Below are positions 12,955-25,356 of a DNA stretch of 64,000 nucleotides, piece by piece. The stretch comes from Gordionus sp. m RMFG-2023. Taxonomy: Eukaryota; Nematomorpha; Gordioida; Chordodea; Parachordodidae. The position numbers and the translations under genes are program-made. Numbering within the stretch: the stretch's first letter is position 1; each line of letters opens with the position of its first letter. The notes beneath the pieces were generated by a model. The model made no database searches. It worked only from the letters and a program-made list of their open reading frames with translations, and was not told the DNA's origin. The DNA is taken from assembly GCF_954871325.1 (NCBI RefSeq), contig NC_088775.1, positions 4,203,475-4,267,474 of the forward strand. The letters run 5' to 3'.

Positions 12955-13827
12955 AGTTTAAAAATGATAATGAAAAATTGTTAGCTGTGGAAAATATTTG
13001 GGCACCTGACAAATGCTATAAATTTCCATTGTCTTTGGATAAAAGAAATTTAACATTTCAAACATCGTGGCTTAACAAATATAAGTGGCTTGCTTATTCA
13101 GCTAATGAAAAGGGAGCTTTTTGTAAAGTGTGCGTCATTTTTTCACCAAGATATCCTGGACCCGGGTTACAAAAACTCAAAACATTGGTAAGTCAAGTAT
13201 ATACAAGATGGAAAGATGCGCTTGAAAATTTTAGTTATCATCAACAAAATAAATATCATCTCAATTCTTGTGAGATATCTGATGCTTTAAAAGCCATCTC
13301 TATGAATCAAAAGATATCAATATCTAATGTTTTGAATAAAAAAAAATTTTGATATTGTTACAACCAACAGAGCCAGAATAATTATAATAATTGATGCAAT
13401 CATTTGGCTAGGGAGGCAGGGCTTAGCATTAAGTTCTCATAGAGTATCAGCTGGCCCCTTAACACTTTCATCTTCTCATAATGAAGGGAATTTTAAGGAA
13501 TTGCTGAAACTTTTATGCAACAATAATGATAATTATATAAAGCTTTTTGAAAGCTCGGCTAAAAATGCCACTTACCTTAGTCCATGCATTCAAAATAAAA
13601 TTATATCCATATGCAATAAGTTTATATTGAAAGAAATTTCTACAAAAGTGAAAGCATCACCATTTTTTAGTGTTCTGGCGGATGAGACATCGGATGTTGG
13701 TAACATAGAGCAATTATCCATAGCAATAAGATTTATTGATATGGAATCAGGTCATTATAAAATGAAGGAACTCGTTGTTCAATTTATTGATTTACATGAC
13801 ACTAAGCATCCCTTCAAGATCATTTAA
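12955..13827 (+). pseudogene. hAT transposase, TTF zinc finger and DUF4371 portion
   Basis: The first frame, to 13352, contains the TTF-type finger pattern W-L-x-Y-S-x5-GAFCKVCVIF followed by the helical ENFSYHQQNKYHL segment. A stop at 13350 and a frame change separate it from a second segment that runs to 13827. That segment contains GLALSSHR near the start and FFSVLADETSDVGNIEQLS, the first catalytic Asp region of DUF4371-type hATs. The next 570 bases keep only scraps (a GQGYDGA-like motif near 13850). It cannot encode a working transposase. Confidence 0.8.
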
Positions 13828-14396
13828 ATCTAAATCTAATGAGAGGCCAGGGATATGATGGAGCTCAATGAGTGGTCATGTTAAGGGAGTGCAGTCAAGA
13901 ATTAGAGAGCGCTTTATATGTTCACTGCAGCTCACATTGCCTAAATTTTATGATATTTGAGGCATGTGAAATTTGAGACATCCGGAACAGTTTACGTAAA
14001 AATTTTTTAATTTAATTGGAATTTATTAGATTTAATTATGTATTATAGATATCTTTTTATAATTTAATATATTTTTCAAAATTTAGAAACAATATCGTCG
14101 GTTTGTGACTTTTTCACACCACCCAAAAAGAAACAGTTATTTATCCGAACATTTGATGATATTGATTCAAATAATCCAAAAAAAAACTAAAACGATTTTG
14201 CCCAACTAGGTTTATCGAAAGACAACAATCAGTGAGACTCTTCATAGAATTATATGAAGTTATTTTTGCAGCACTAGAATCCTACGTATTCAGCAAAGAA
14301 AAGGATTCCTCATATGCTTAAAATTTTTTACAGGCGATTACGAAGCCACAATTTTTAATATCAATTCAATGTGTATATTTTTATTTAATTATACTT

Positions 14397-15192
14397 ATGA
14401 TTTTAGCAAAATACTTCAAAATTAATTTGGATTTAAGAGAGGTTATGAAAAGGGCAAAGGATATTGTTGAAATATTAACAAATATCAGAGAAAATGTCGA
14501 TGAAAAATTTCATGATATTTACAAGAAAGTAAAGGAGATCGTTAATTTGTTTGGGATTGAAATTTTTAAACCTAGAGTAGTTTCTAGACAGTCAAATCGC
14601 TTAAATATTGATGCCTCTTCGATTGAGGATTTTTATAAAATAAATATTTTTATTCCCCTTATTGACACATTTTTATTTCAATTAAAAGAAAGATTTATTA
14701 GTCATAATTTTATTTTAAAAAGTTTTTATTTTCTTCTGCCGGTTGAGTCTGAATTGTTGATTACACATGAAACGCGAGAGGTTATTAAGAAAATCTCAGA
14801 GTTTTATTCTGATGATTTATCAGGATCGTATGATAAGTTACTTTGTGATGTCGAATTTTGGTATAAAAATCTCGACAGAATAGAGTACTCTTTGAGACCT
14901 AAAAATGCTTTGCAGTCTCTTTTCATGTGTAATTGCACTTTAGATTCCCTGCCAAATATCAAAACATTACTTTTTATTTTAGCTACTTTACCGATTAGTA
15001 CCTGCACCAATGAAAGGTCTTTTTCCTTTGAAAAGGTTAAAAACCTATTTAAGAAATAGCACCGGTGAAAACCGTTTAAATGGATTAGCCCTTTTAAATA
15101 TTTATAAGGAGATTATTCTAGATAAAAATTTGATTCTAGATGAATTAGCTCAGAGAAAAGTAGACCTCTCTTTAAAAATTCAAATCTATGAT
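14397..15192 (+). pseudogene. hAT transposase, C-terminal portion
   Basis: An open frame of 220 residues to 15059 ends with LFILATLPISTCTNERSFSF. The dimerisation motif then continues in the next frame as LKRLKTYLRNSTGENRLNGL up to about 15190. The shift between the two at about 15020-15040 splits a domain that is continuous in relatives (TERSFSTLKRLKTYLR-type). Together with 12955-13827 it represents one decayed transposase gene. Confidence 0.8.
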
Positions 15193-15243
15193 TATCATAT
15201 TTTCTTAGTCATAAAATTTTTATATGCAAAACTTAATTATAAT

Positions 15244-15696
15244 TGTAACATTTTGATGTTTTTCTAAGGATTGAGTGATTAGAACCGTTGTCAAATAAAG
15301 AAAGGTTAGAAGTAAAATGATACTAAATCAGACAAATATCCTCGATTATACTTTTCTATAATATTCGTCAAATAAAGAAAGGTTAGAACTAAAATGATAC
15401 TAAATCTTTATTAAATAATAAGATAAAAACATAATCAAAATAAAAGAAATAAAAGAAATTAAAAATTAAAATACAAAAAAGTTAATAATTATGAAAAGAT
15501 ATTTTGTATGGTAAAAATTGGCCTTTTTATACTCTTTTCAATCTTCTTATAACTAATATTCACAACTATTCAAATATAATATTTTTATCACGCGTTATAA
15601 TATTAAATCCAAAAGAATTCTTTATGCAAATTAAATATAAAGTACAACAAAATCCAAAAGAATTCTTTATGCAAATTAAATTTAACATTTACAACA
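15244..15696 (-). repeat. LTR copy 1
   Basis: About 453 bases. It contains a short internal duplication of an AATCCAAAAGAATTC-type unit near its right end and shares almost its whole length with the copy at 16760-17210. Confidence 0.85.
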
Positions 15697-16759
15697 CCTC
15701 CCTACTTAAATTAGACCCAACATTCTGCGAATGATCTATCTTCTTTCGATCTCGACTTATTCTTCTTAATCTTTGCTGTCTTCTAAGTTCTAACGAAGGC
15801 TGACTCTTGACTAGTATTCTTAGTTTCGAACGACCGTTTGTATCCGATTGTCGCTTGAAATTTTCGGATTCTATCTTCTGTCGCTTGTCACCCTATGAAA
15901 CGATCAGCTTTTTATCTCTGTAGGCCACTGACGAACTTGATACACGCCTGTCTTCCACTATCCACGATTGATGAACGATTATCGATGACATCCAGTTTCT
16001 TTTTCAACTCTTGTTTTTTGCTAGTCTGTCTTAATTTTTTTACAATTTATCGTAGCTTGTTTTCTATCATTCTCTTGTAATCCACGATTAGCTCTTTATC
16101 TCGATGAACAATTGATTGGTCTGCGATAAACGATTGTTTTCACGAATTCTTGTTCCTATGATTGTTGATTTCCGTATCTTAGACTAAAGTCTCGGTAATA
16201 ATTGGCTATATTGGTCAACGATTAACGATTGTAGCATAACGTCTTGACCACTTGTTCTACCTAGTCGCTTGTCCAGATATCCACGTTGTCTTAAGATCTC
16301 TTATACGATAATGATTTCTTGTATATTTTGATCCAAAATAAAAAAATCCGATCTCTAATTGAACTCGATTGCGGCATAAATTTTCTAATGACGAAAAGCC
16401 GTTTCTCTTTATGAAGATTTTGGTTAATCAACAACCTGATATTTTGCTAAATATTATCAACTTAAATAACAGTTAACCGTATATCTTTAATAAAAATTTA
16501 TAACGAATTTCTTTTAGCTTCCTCGATCACTTGTACGTATAAAGATCTCTTGTGACGAATTCCTTTTAATTAAACGAATTCTATTCTTTTTCGAATTACG
16601 ACCATTGATATTGACACCATGTTTCATTGACCTCATTCTTTGTCTTTGTGTCGATAGTCATTTCATACATCCCCTTCCCCCTTTATTTAGAATCTCCTTT
16701 CAGAGTTAATTAGACTGAATTATTGTAAAGGGCCGGTCTCCTCCGCTCTCCAACACCAA

Positions 16760-17210
16760 TGTAACATTTTGATGTTTTTCTAAGGATTGAGTGATTAGAA
16801 CCGTTGTCAAATAAAGAAAGGTTAGAACTAAAATGATACTAAATCAGACAAATATCCTCGATTATACTTTTCTATAATATTCCAAATAAAGAAAGGTTAG
16901 AACTAAAATGATACTAAATCTTTATTAAATAATAAGATAAAAACATAATCAAAATAAAAGAAATTAAAAATTAAAAAAAATTAAAATACAAAAAAGTTAA
17001 TAATTATGAAAAGATATTTTGTATGGTAAAAATTGGCCTTTTTATTATCTTTTCAATCTTCTTATAACTAATATTCACAACTATTCAAATATAATATTTT
17101 TATCACGCGTTATAATAATAAATCCAAAAGAATTCTTTATGCAAATTAAATATAAAGTACAACAAATCCAAAAGAATTCTTTATGCAAATTAAATCTAAC
17201 ATTTACAACA
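16760..17210 (-). repeat. LTR copy 2
   Basis: About 451 bases, the partner of the LTR at 15244-15696. It is followed directly by the ATAAT target duplication. Confidence 0.85.
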
Positions 17211-17876
17211 ATAATGAATTCTTAGTCATAATATTTATGTATTTTTAATAAAAGTATTGCTTTTGCAATAAGAAATATTTATAGATTATTTTGTATTAAT
17301 TATAATTGTTAAATTATATTTTTTAATACAAGAATTACTTATATTTTATTGAATTATATATTTTTTAAATATAGTTATTTACAATAAATTTTTAATATAA
17401 TAATCTACATAAAAATTTCTACATTTTGAAATTTATTTTATTGTATATTATCATTAATGCATAGTTAAATAAAGAGATTTTATTTATACTAAAGTATTTT
17501 AATAATAAATAAAATCTATATCTAAAATTTAAAAAAAGAATTATTTTTAACACTCAATCAGGTATATTGAGTGATCTTAAAAAATGTAATGTTCGGGGAG
17601 CAAATTTTTTTCTTTCTAAACTATATGGATTAATTTACAATTGACTAAACATAGATTAAATTTTTAGAATAATGTTTTCAGTGTTCAGTAGCTTATTAAT
17701 CATAAATTTAGCCAAAATTGTTACTAATATTTTTTTTATTCATGCTTGTTACTATAGTGATTAGACACTAATAAAGCACATAATATTGCCAATATTTAAA
17801 AGTAGAGTTTGGGGGCTTCGCCCCACCAAAATTTTAACCCCCCCTCCCCCATGAATAAATCCTGGCTACGCCACTG

Positions 17877-18419
17877 AAGACTATAATAACTATCTAAATT
17901 TATTAAATGAATACTATCTATATTATAATTTTCCGATGTCCACACTACGTCATCTTTACATCATGTCATCGGTACGTATTTATTTATTTGTTGATTTTAT
18001 TTATTTTATTTTATGATCCTATAACTTCAGTTATCTATGCAAGTGTAGGATGCCAAAGTAAAACCTTATATATTCTTTTAATTTTTTATTAATTAATATT
18101 TTATTTTGATTATATTGATATTGGTATAATTTTTTTAAAAAAAATGATAAAACACTAAAATATTAAAATAACTTTATAAAAATATATAAAAATATGTAAA
18201 AATATATAAAATTACTAAATATAAATATATATTAATGGTATCGAAGGCTCTAAAAATAATTTAATAATGAAAATGTACCTAAAAAACAAGTATCATGATA
18301 AAATTTTTAAAAAAGTATATGTAGACTGTGAAAAATTTCCGTTAGTTGAAATGACTATTGGCTGAAATATAAAGTTATTTAATTTTGAATATTTATTAAT
18401 CTTTTTATTTTACCACAAG
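17877..18419. other. intergenic, AT-rich
   Basis: No gene seen. The segment near 18025-18060 (TATCTATGCAAGT followed by GGATGCCAAAGTAA) is repeated with changes at 20940-20975 on the far side of the LINE remnant. Confidence 0.45.
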
Positions 18420-20880
18420 TAAGAGGGTTTGTATTAATTGATGAAGGAAAGTATGATACGCAGGTTGCATCCTAAATAAGGGATTTCCCATTGGACCAGG
18501 GGTTGCAGGTTAAGCTGACGGGTCTGAGGCCGTCCTGTAAAGAGAGGTTGGTAGGTTCAAGGATGTTAGTATTTTAGCCTTAATAAAAGCGTTATGTATG
18601 ATTTTATTAATTGCTTTATGCCGGAGATGGCGTCCTTGGCTGCGAGTGCAGTTTAGACCGTGTCTGGCGTTGTTTGAAGGGGTAGGCTGCATTGGTGACA
18701 AGTGTGAATGTGTAGCATCCAAGTCTCAAGTCTATAGTAACTCTCAGTTGGTCATTGGTTAAGAGATTTTCTAAGGTTTAGCTTGGAAGTGCTTCGAGCC
18801 ATTCATACCCGCCGTATTTATCGTTGTTATATAATAGTTGTATATCGCTGATTTCGGTAGGGTTAAGACTATTTTGTAATTTTTTTATTAGGGGTTTAGG
18901 AAATGTATAACCGTCTGGGCTTAGGAGATTCCATCTTTCTATTGCTGCTGAAAGAAGATCATCATGGGGAGTTATGAATGATGAGATCGCAGAATTGAGA
19001 GATAGGCGATTTGATAAAAATGGAGAAAGGAAAAGAAGTTCTAAGGGGATCATGTCGATACCGCCTAGTTTGGCGGGCAATTGGGCTAGGTGCCAATTAA
19101 AGCTTGATAATGAAAGGTTGAGGATCCTTTCTATAAAGGTCTTTAAGCGAATATTGTGTTGAATGAAAAATTTTTAGGAGGTGAATGAGGAGGATGAGTG
19201 GAAGAGATGTTAGATTTTGGGAAGATATAAACACTTTTTTAATAAGTAAAAAAGCGGGTGCCATGGAATGTGGTTGATGAACTATTCCAAGTTTTGCATC
19301 TCATAAATCGGATATATTATTATTAAGTAATGGGGAGTCCAATAGTTGGATATCTTCTTTTTCGATAATAGTGTATTCTTTAAATAAATCTATGGAAACT
19401 CGGGGTTGAGGAAGCAATCAGTTTTAATTTTATTTAATTCTAAACCAATTTTAGAGCTTTCTCTTTCGAGGTAGCTTTACTTATTTGATGTGGATTACCG
19501 CAAAGGGTGAGGTCGAGATCAAAATCAGATTTAAGATCTTTCATCATATTATGGATAGCTAAGCAGAGAATAGGGCCAAGGGGTTAGCCCTGTTGTACTC
19601 CCTCTTCAGAGTGTATAACGCTACCATTAAAGATGAGGGGGGTGCTATTGTTATAGCAGATATCTATGAAGCGCAGTATTGAGGGAAATTATCGAAAAAA
19701 GATTCGAGTGCCGAGGAACGAGATATTGTATTGAAAGCATTCTTAAAATCAATTTTACATAAAACGGAGTTTATTGGTGGATGTTGGAGGTAGATTCGTA
19801 GGCAATATCTACGCCTCTTTTAGTTCCGCATGCTAATTGGTATTTGCCTAGCTGGGAATGAGTATTGGATATATTTTTTTTGACCAATTGCCATTGGGCG
19901 GATGCCACCATAAGGTTTTCCAAAAGCTATCAAGTTAGCTCCAAATATAATTGGATGAGCTAATGTGGGAATATTTTTAGTAGTTATATTATTAAGGAAG
20001 GTGGTAAGTGAGTTAAAAAAATTATTGGAATTATGAGATTTTATAAATGTTTAGAAGTAAGAAGGTATAGCCATCCGCGCTTGCTGCTAAAAATTTATTA
20101 AATCCACTTATTGTATCGCGAACATCTTGGTTTGTAATTATGAATATGGGGGGGGGGGGGGGTATTGAGTGGTGGGCTTGGTAAGCCAGTATAAGAGGCA
20201 CGTGGATGAAGGGATTTTAGATTGTTAAGGGTCTAATTGTTAGATGGGGCGAGTTTTGTTTTGAAGAGTTTAATTTTTGTGCACGACATATATCACCTTC
20301 ATTTATTTTTATGGAAATTTTGTCGCAGGATTTTTAACGTATTCTAATAGTGTTATTTTCCAAATTTTTGAGTTTGTCTTTTATTAGGTTAGGTAGTGAA
20401 ATAGATTTGTTATCTTTTGGGATTGAGAAGCATTTGAAAGGGAATATGAAGAGATTATTCCAATTATTTAAATTTGAATCTTTCTTAATTATATCAAATA
20501 ATTTAGTAAGATGGTCATTGATTTGGTAATTAACACTAGATGATTGTTTTATTGTTGGTATTTTTTTTAATAAAGATAAATCTTCTAGTGATTTATGTGT
20601 TTGGTATTGATTGGGGGTTCTATTAGTTTAGTGCAGAGTGTATTAGAACCTGAGCAGGGTAGTGCTGGAGGGATATGTTTGTATAGATGGTCATCTTTTT
20701 TATATTAATAAGTTTGTGACACGTTGGGCAAATTCCTGGAGTTGAGTTATTTGCTGGCATGTTGGTATATAAGGGTTTTGATGCAGATGGAATCAGAATA
20801 ATTAATTCATATAGTGCATATGATGGTTGTATTTTTACTTCAAAGATAATGTCTTCTTTTCTTAGTAGTTTCAATTGAAC
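18420..20880 (-). pseudogene. decayed LINE (non-LTR retrotransposon) with reverse transcriptase
   Basis: Reading on the minus strand, in order from 20880: a CPTCHK zinc-finger-like motif near 20725; a FIFPFKCFSIPKDNK segment near 20430; the RT motif EEGVQQG-x-PLGPILC near 19600, where the expected Asp codon is a stop; a GGYEWLEALPS block near 18780-18800; HGLNCTRSQGRHLRHKAINK near 18630; and DGLRP then NPWSNGKSLI at the C terminus (18470-18530) with TAG in place of the Trp expected before DATC. This order (finger, RT, HGLSC-R-H block, endonuclease-like tail) is known from non-LTR elements of R2-like organisation, but I am not sure of the clade. Many stops and frame changes show it is dead. 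Confidence 0.75.
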
Positions 20881-21948
20881 TCTGAAATTATAGGTACAGG
20901 TGGTATAGGAAAAATTATTTTAAAAGATAACTAACATTCAAATTATCTATGCAAGTATTGGATGTCAAAGTAATACATTATTTACATCTTATTTACAAAA
21001 TATGTTTATTATATAACTTATATGTATTTTTGTTGTGTTTACTTCGTAACCAATTAATTATAAAATAATGTTTAATTTATTATTTCGATTTTGATAAAGA
21101 ATAAAAATAAAATATAAAATTGGCTGATTAAGCACTCGTAATATTTATTCAAAATATTAAAATATTTGAATCATGCTGCTTTTATAATAGATTTATATTA
21201 AATATAATGCAATTATATGTAATCGCTAGATGGCGCGAGATACAATTTTCAAAATGTATGCTAAAGAAATATAAATGTCTGTCCTTGGAGGTTTTTCGGG
21301 TAGGTTAGAATAAAAAAAAGGTAATTGGTGTTTTTGGTTAAAAAAAAATTAATATTATTTATAAAAAATTTTTTATTATTATATTAAATATCGATTTTAA
21401 TTAACTGGGAGCAATCATAAAATATAAGGTTATAGATTAAATATTGATCGCTTCTTTACCAAACTGAAATGTTTAAGGGTGCCTAATTTATTTTAAATAT
21501 ATATCATTTATGGGGAGCTTCCCCCCTCCAGTGCCTTCTTGCTTCCACAGATTTATTGAGCAAACATTTATATCTTCTAATATGAATAAATAGCTAATCG
21601 AAATATCAATCCTTTTCCTTTCTCATAACTAATATATTTAAATAAATGAATTTAAACTATATTACATCAGGTTTGACATTCTATCGAATTCATTTGGTAT
21701 GGCTTAATTAATTAGTTTTGTTTAATAAATATCAATTTTTTTTGTTATAGTTTAAAAACAAATATAGGAAAAGTTTATTGATCACTAAATGACAGAGCTA
21801 TAACTTTGGCAAAAATATTTATTTAATCTAGTTATATATTTTTTATATATATTTGGGAATAAATAAGTTATTATCCACTTCTAACTCAAAAAGTCGAGTG
21901 GAGCACTCTAATTCTAGACCGAATATATATCCAAGCCTATAATTAAGG
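20881..21948. other. intergenic, AT-rich
   Basis: No domain recognised. It holds the second copy of the TATCTATGCAAGT motif (about 20943) and little else. Confidence 0.45.
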
Positions 21949-22909
21949 TAGGGGAGACCGGGGATAGTGTGTTCTCGGGGTAGGTATTTCCTTCTCCAAT
22001 AATTCAATTAATAAAGTTGAAGTTTTGAAATTTAAGCCAAATATGTATTTTGATAAGGTGCTTAAGTGGGTCGTAAAATGTTTCGGACAAAATTGCTCAA
22101 TAAAAATCTTATATGCAAATTTAAATTTCAACATATCCAAAGTACTAATAACTTTTTTTATAAACGTTGTTTGGACTTAATATTTATTCTAATGCAAATT
22201 TAAATTTCAACATATCCAAAGTACTAATAACTTTTTTTATAAACGTTGTTTGGACTTAATATTTATTCTAATGCAAATTTAAATTTCAACATATCCAAAG
22301 TACTAATAACTTTTTTTATAAACGTTGTTTGGATTTAATATTTAATCTAAATGATTTTAAAAAAATATATAATTTATCATATATAAAAATATTGGCACAG
22401 CAGGGATTATTTTGAATAAAAAAAAAATACAACTAAATTTATAAAAACTTAGAAACCACTAGTTTGTCTAGGACCAGTGATATGAAGATGATTGACTTAT
22501 TTTTTTGTAATTATATAACAGATTTAAGTGACAAATACTTCTGGGTGACATATGTGATATAGATGAACCCTAATCAATTTAACATATTTGACAATTTATT
22601 TTTATTTATTTACTTAGAATGAAAACTTTTATTTAAAATTTTTTTTATAGTCTAAAAATAAAGTAGCGCTTGACACATAACGTGAAAGGATAATAGCTAC
22701 CCTTGTGTTTTTCATAAAATTTAAATTTTTATATTTTTAAATTTCACCTTAATTAAAAGCTAAATGAGTTTTTTTTTTTAAATATTAATTTCTACAGTAG
22801 AGATATATGTAAAGAATAAAATTACGTTTAAACAATTTAGAAAAATGCTTTGTCTATTTTTTTATAACACTTCAATTTTTTAATGACAATATAACCCCGG
22901 TCTCCCCTA
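21949..22909. mobile_element. DNA transposon remnant with TAGGGGAGACCGGGG termini
   Basis: TAGGGGAGACCGGGG at 21949 and CCCCGGTCTCCCCTA ending at 22909 are perfect 15-base inverted repeats. Length about 960 bases; no open frame of note. It carries a three-copy 79-bp tandem repeat inside. It is related by its termini to the element at 5947-6839. Confidence 0.8.
22115..22345. repeat. 79-bp minisatellite, three copies
   Basis: The unit begins GCAAATTTAAATTTCAAC and includes TAAACGTTGTTTGGA. Starts at 22115, 22194 and 22273 give an exact 79-base period. Copies are almost identical, so the expansion is recent. It lies within the TAGGGGAGACC element. Confidence 0.9.
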
Positions 22910-23833
22910 CATTTTTTTTAAACCTAAATTGTAAGGGGATTGGGTTTTATAAAATCGATTTTAAAAACTAAAAGAAGACATTTTATTATGAAATATTATA
23001 TAGGTTTAAAAATATATACTCAAATTTAATGTTCGAATTATTAAGTAAATTAAAGTGGTAACCGGGGGTAAAAGACACCATGCTCTATTTAATTGTTAAG
23101 TTTTAAAACTTTATTCCCTTTTCGTTAGCATTTTATGACTATAAAATAACTTTAAAATTGAATTATAATAAAACCCCTTTCTCTTATTTTTATGAATGAT
23201 TTTTTTTAAAAATAAAGAATATTATATTATCATTCATTCATTCATTCATTCTAATGCATTTCATTTTAAACATAATATAGTCATGTGATAAGCCATATAA
23301 TTTTTTACTATCGCATTTCTCTCTAGGTTTATACTTTAGATAGACATATGTTATATTGAACTAAGTATATCTTCCAATTGTTTTGGGGCCTATGGAAACA
23401 ATGGCCAATTTATTTTTATTTGAGCTGAGAAGCCAAAAATTTACAGATATCTGACCTAAGGACTAACTATAGTGAGCAAATATTTTATCATAGAGTATTG
23501 TAAGCATGAATGAGGAATCTTATACAAAAACAAATAAAAGATTCTTCATTGTTAATCTTGCTCGACCCTGACTTGAGAATTCAAGCAGTGTATAATTACT
23601 TTTAAATTATATGGCAAGGTTAAATTTCTATACTATATTGTTGAATATTTGGCATCAGAATTCAATTAGATCCTTATTAAGAGTACCCTGGGTGGACTAA
23701 AAAAGCAAGGGTGAAAAATCACCCCAAAAGGTTCATTTTTCTCACATATTAAATTTTTCTCAACATCCTTTTTCACTAAGTGAAATTACTATAAACAATT
23801 TTTGGTCATCACAGAGACAATCTTTTTTTTAAC
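22910..23833. other. intergenic, nothing recognised
   Basis: AT-rich, with a short ATTC microsatellite near 23230. No domain seen. Confidence 0.45.
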
Positions 23834-24329
23834 ATGAGAAGATATTATTATGGACCTTGGCATCCTGGATTTCTAAGTTTGATTGATCTACGAAAGCGAA
23901 ATTTTAAATATTTACAAAGGTTTTTTCAAACTTGATCTTATGCTAATTTCGATTTGATATTAAATTTTTAGGGCAACATATCAGATTCTAATAAAAATAG
24001 AAGCTTACTGCATTTAAATTTAGTATGTGTTTTAAATCTCATTAGATTATTTATATTTATAAACTTTAAAGATATAGATTTGTTTAAAAAAGTATATATA
24101 TACGCGATTGTAAATTGTGTAGATTTTTAACTAATGACGATTGAAAATTAGTTAATGGAATTATTATATTTGTGTAAACGATTCTTACAATTTCATATTT
24201 ATTTTTTTTTTTAAAAAAAGATAATGATATTCAAAGTTTTTATGGTATTATTCTCATTACCTTCAATTCAGTAAAATTGATATTATATTATTATTAGATA
24301 CATATATGCATATACTAGGATGTATATGA

Positions 24330-24598
24330 GTAGGTGGTATACTACAACATCCATTGCGCCAAAATTTTGCCCCAAATGTACCGAAAATAATTGTTGGGAT
24401 GATTTTGTTTGCAAATTAGGAAAATTTATGGATGGTTGTCATTGCTGCGATACATGTTATAAGGTTTAATGATCTTTCAATACAATTCCTTAGATTTTAT
24501 TATAGAGTTTAGTAGAAGGTGTAAAACTTAAAGCTGCTAGTGGTCCGATAATTACGTATCGAATTATTAGCAAAATTCATTCATTTTTAATAACATAA
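24330..24598 (+). CDS. possible cysteine-rich exon, IGFBP/SIBD-like domain
   Basis: The frame 24330-24464 includes FCPKCTENNC, then CKLGKFMDGCHCCDTCYK. The spacing C-x2-C-x5-C-x6-C-x8-C-x-C-C-x2-C closely follows the single IGFBP-type domain (SIBD) of secreted arthropod proteins, where the signature is D-x-C-G-C-C-x2-C; here the Gly is His. A donor AAG/GTTTAA follows at 24464. An acceptor ending TTATTATAG allows a phase-0 exon 24506-24598 (SLVEGVKLKAASGP near its start, TAA stop) after a 41-base intron. No signal peptide was found. A start-codon frame at 23834-23919 (MRRYYYGPWHPGF) has a compatible donor phase but is speculative. Usually SIBD proteins have further cysteines after this point, which are missing. 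Confidence 0.35.
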
Positions 24599-24730
24599 AT
24601 TGTCATGATTTACTCAGGTTACCCTCTATAACCATGCGCATTCACAGAACGTGAATTTGAGGCGCATACAAAAATAAGAGCGTATTTTATAAACTTCTAC
24701 GCGAATTTGCGCATATATATATTTCGCAAT

Positions 24731-24884
24731 CAGAGTTGTTAAGTATCTAGATCCTGTATCTAGATATAAAAATGTGGTATCTGTATCTAGATAGATTTTT
24801 TATTGAAATATCGGTATCTAGATATTATTTTATACGATGCATCTGTATCTAGATCCATTTAAAAAGTATCTTTTTACAACCCTG
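24731..24884. mobile_element. short hAT-like MITE built on GTATCTAGAT repeats
   Basis: The ends CAGAGTTGTTAAGTATCT and AGTATCTTTTTACAACCCTG are imperfect inverted repeats with CAG/CTG tips. The body is four or five copies of GTATCTAGAT and its complement, so the whole unit is nearly self-complementary. A clean 8-bp duplication is not seen. Confidence 0.6.
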
Positions 24885-24965
24885 TAGCAATAAATTGACG
24901 CTAACTGTTAAGTCTGGTCAATGTGGACTTTCTTAAAATTTTGGTGGAATTTTATATTATCACCA

Positions 24966-25004
24966 TACGATGACTTTTGATTGGTTGAATTAAAAGTCAT
25001 CGTA
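24966..25004. repeat. 13-bp perfect inverted repeat
   Basis: TACGATGACTTTT at 24966-24978 pairs with AAAAGTCATCGTA at 24992-25004 around a 13-base loop. A further AACCAATCAAAAG copy at 25012-25024 pairs with the loop region. It is possibly the tip of a foldback element. Confidence 0.7.
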
Positions 25005-25356
25005 CAATTACAACCAATCAAAAGCATTTTCCCGATATATATATATGGAGATATTAATTTCTATTCCACCAAAAAGGTTTTCCAAATATTTTTAAAATCC
25101 TTTTATCTTTATAATGTTAAAATTTTGCTATACCCTATGTATAACGTTCATGTAAATGTTTTAACCGGTTTTTAGAGGTTAGGGCGAAACTGATATTAAT
25201 ATTTTTTTTAAGAAACCGATAATAAACCTTTAAACCGTTATTTTTCGCTGCACCCCAATCTGACCCGTTATTTGTTTTAATGGCAGAACTTTTCTTTCTT
25301 AGAGACCAAACTTATATATTTCTTCTTCCTTTTTTTGAAAAAAAAAGAAGTTTAAG

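Larger units (their letters stand above)
15244..17210 (-). mobile_element. short non-autonomous LTR retrotransposon, copia-like
   Basis: Two nearly identical direct repeats, 15244-15696 and 16760-17210, start TG and end CA and enclose about 1.06 kb. A 5-bp target duplication ATAAT flanks it (15239-15243 and 17211-17215). The orientation is inferred as minus because a purine-rich tract (complement of 15697-15716, ending AAGTAGGGAGG) abuts the LTR that begins TGTTGTAAATG. The interior has no gag or pol frame, so it is a TRIM/LARD-like element that would need proteins in trans. The close LTR match implies a young insertion. Assignment to Ty1/copia rests only on LTR ends and the tract. Confidence 0.85.
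12950..17876 (+). mobile_element. ZMYM1-like hAT transposon carrying a nested LTR element
   Basis: A hAT of the DUF4371/ZMYM1-like class. Decayed transposase segments lie at 12955-13352, 13353-13827 and 14397-15190. The right end is marked by CCTGGCTACGCCACTG at 17861-17876, whose complement CAGTGGCGTAGCCAGG is a common hAT terminus and nearly equals the CATAGGCGTAGCCAG end of the element at 51782. I could not find the left terminus. A 2-kb LTR element at 15244-17210 interrupts the 3' part. Confidence 0.7.

Noticed and set aside
13501-15267. Possible domesticated host gene of ZMYM1 type
   Set aside because: Stops, frame changes and a missing middle, with element-type termini at 17876, point to a dead hAT transposon rather than a host gene.
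18974-19162. 62-codon plus-strand frame
   Set aside because: It is the antisense shadow of the LINE coding remnant on the minus strand.
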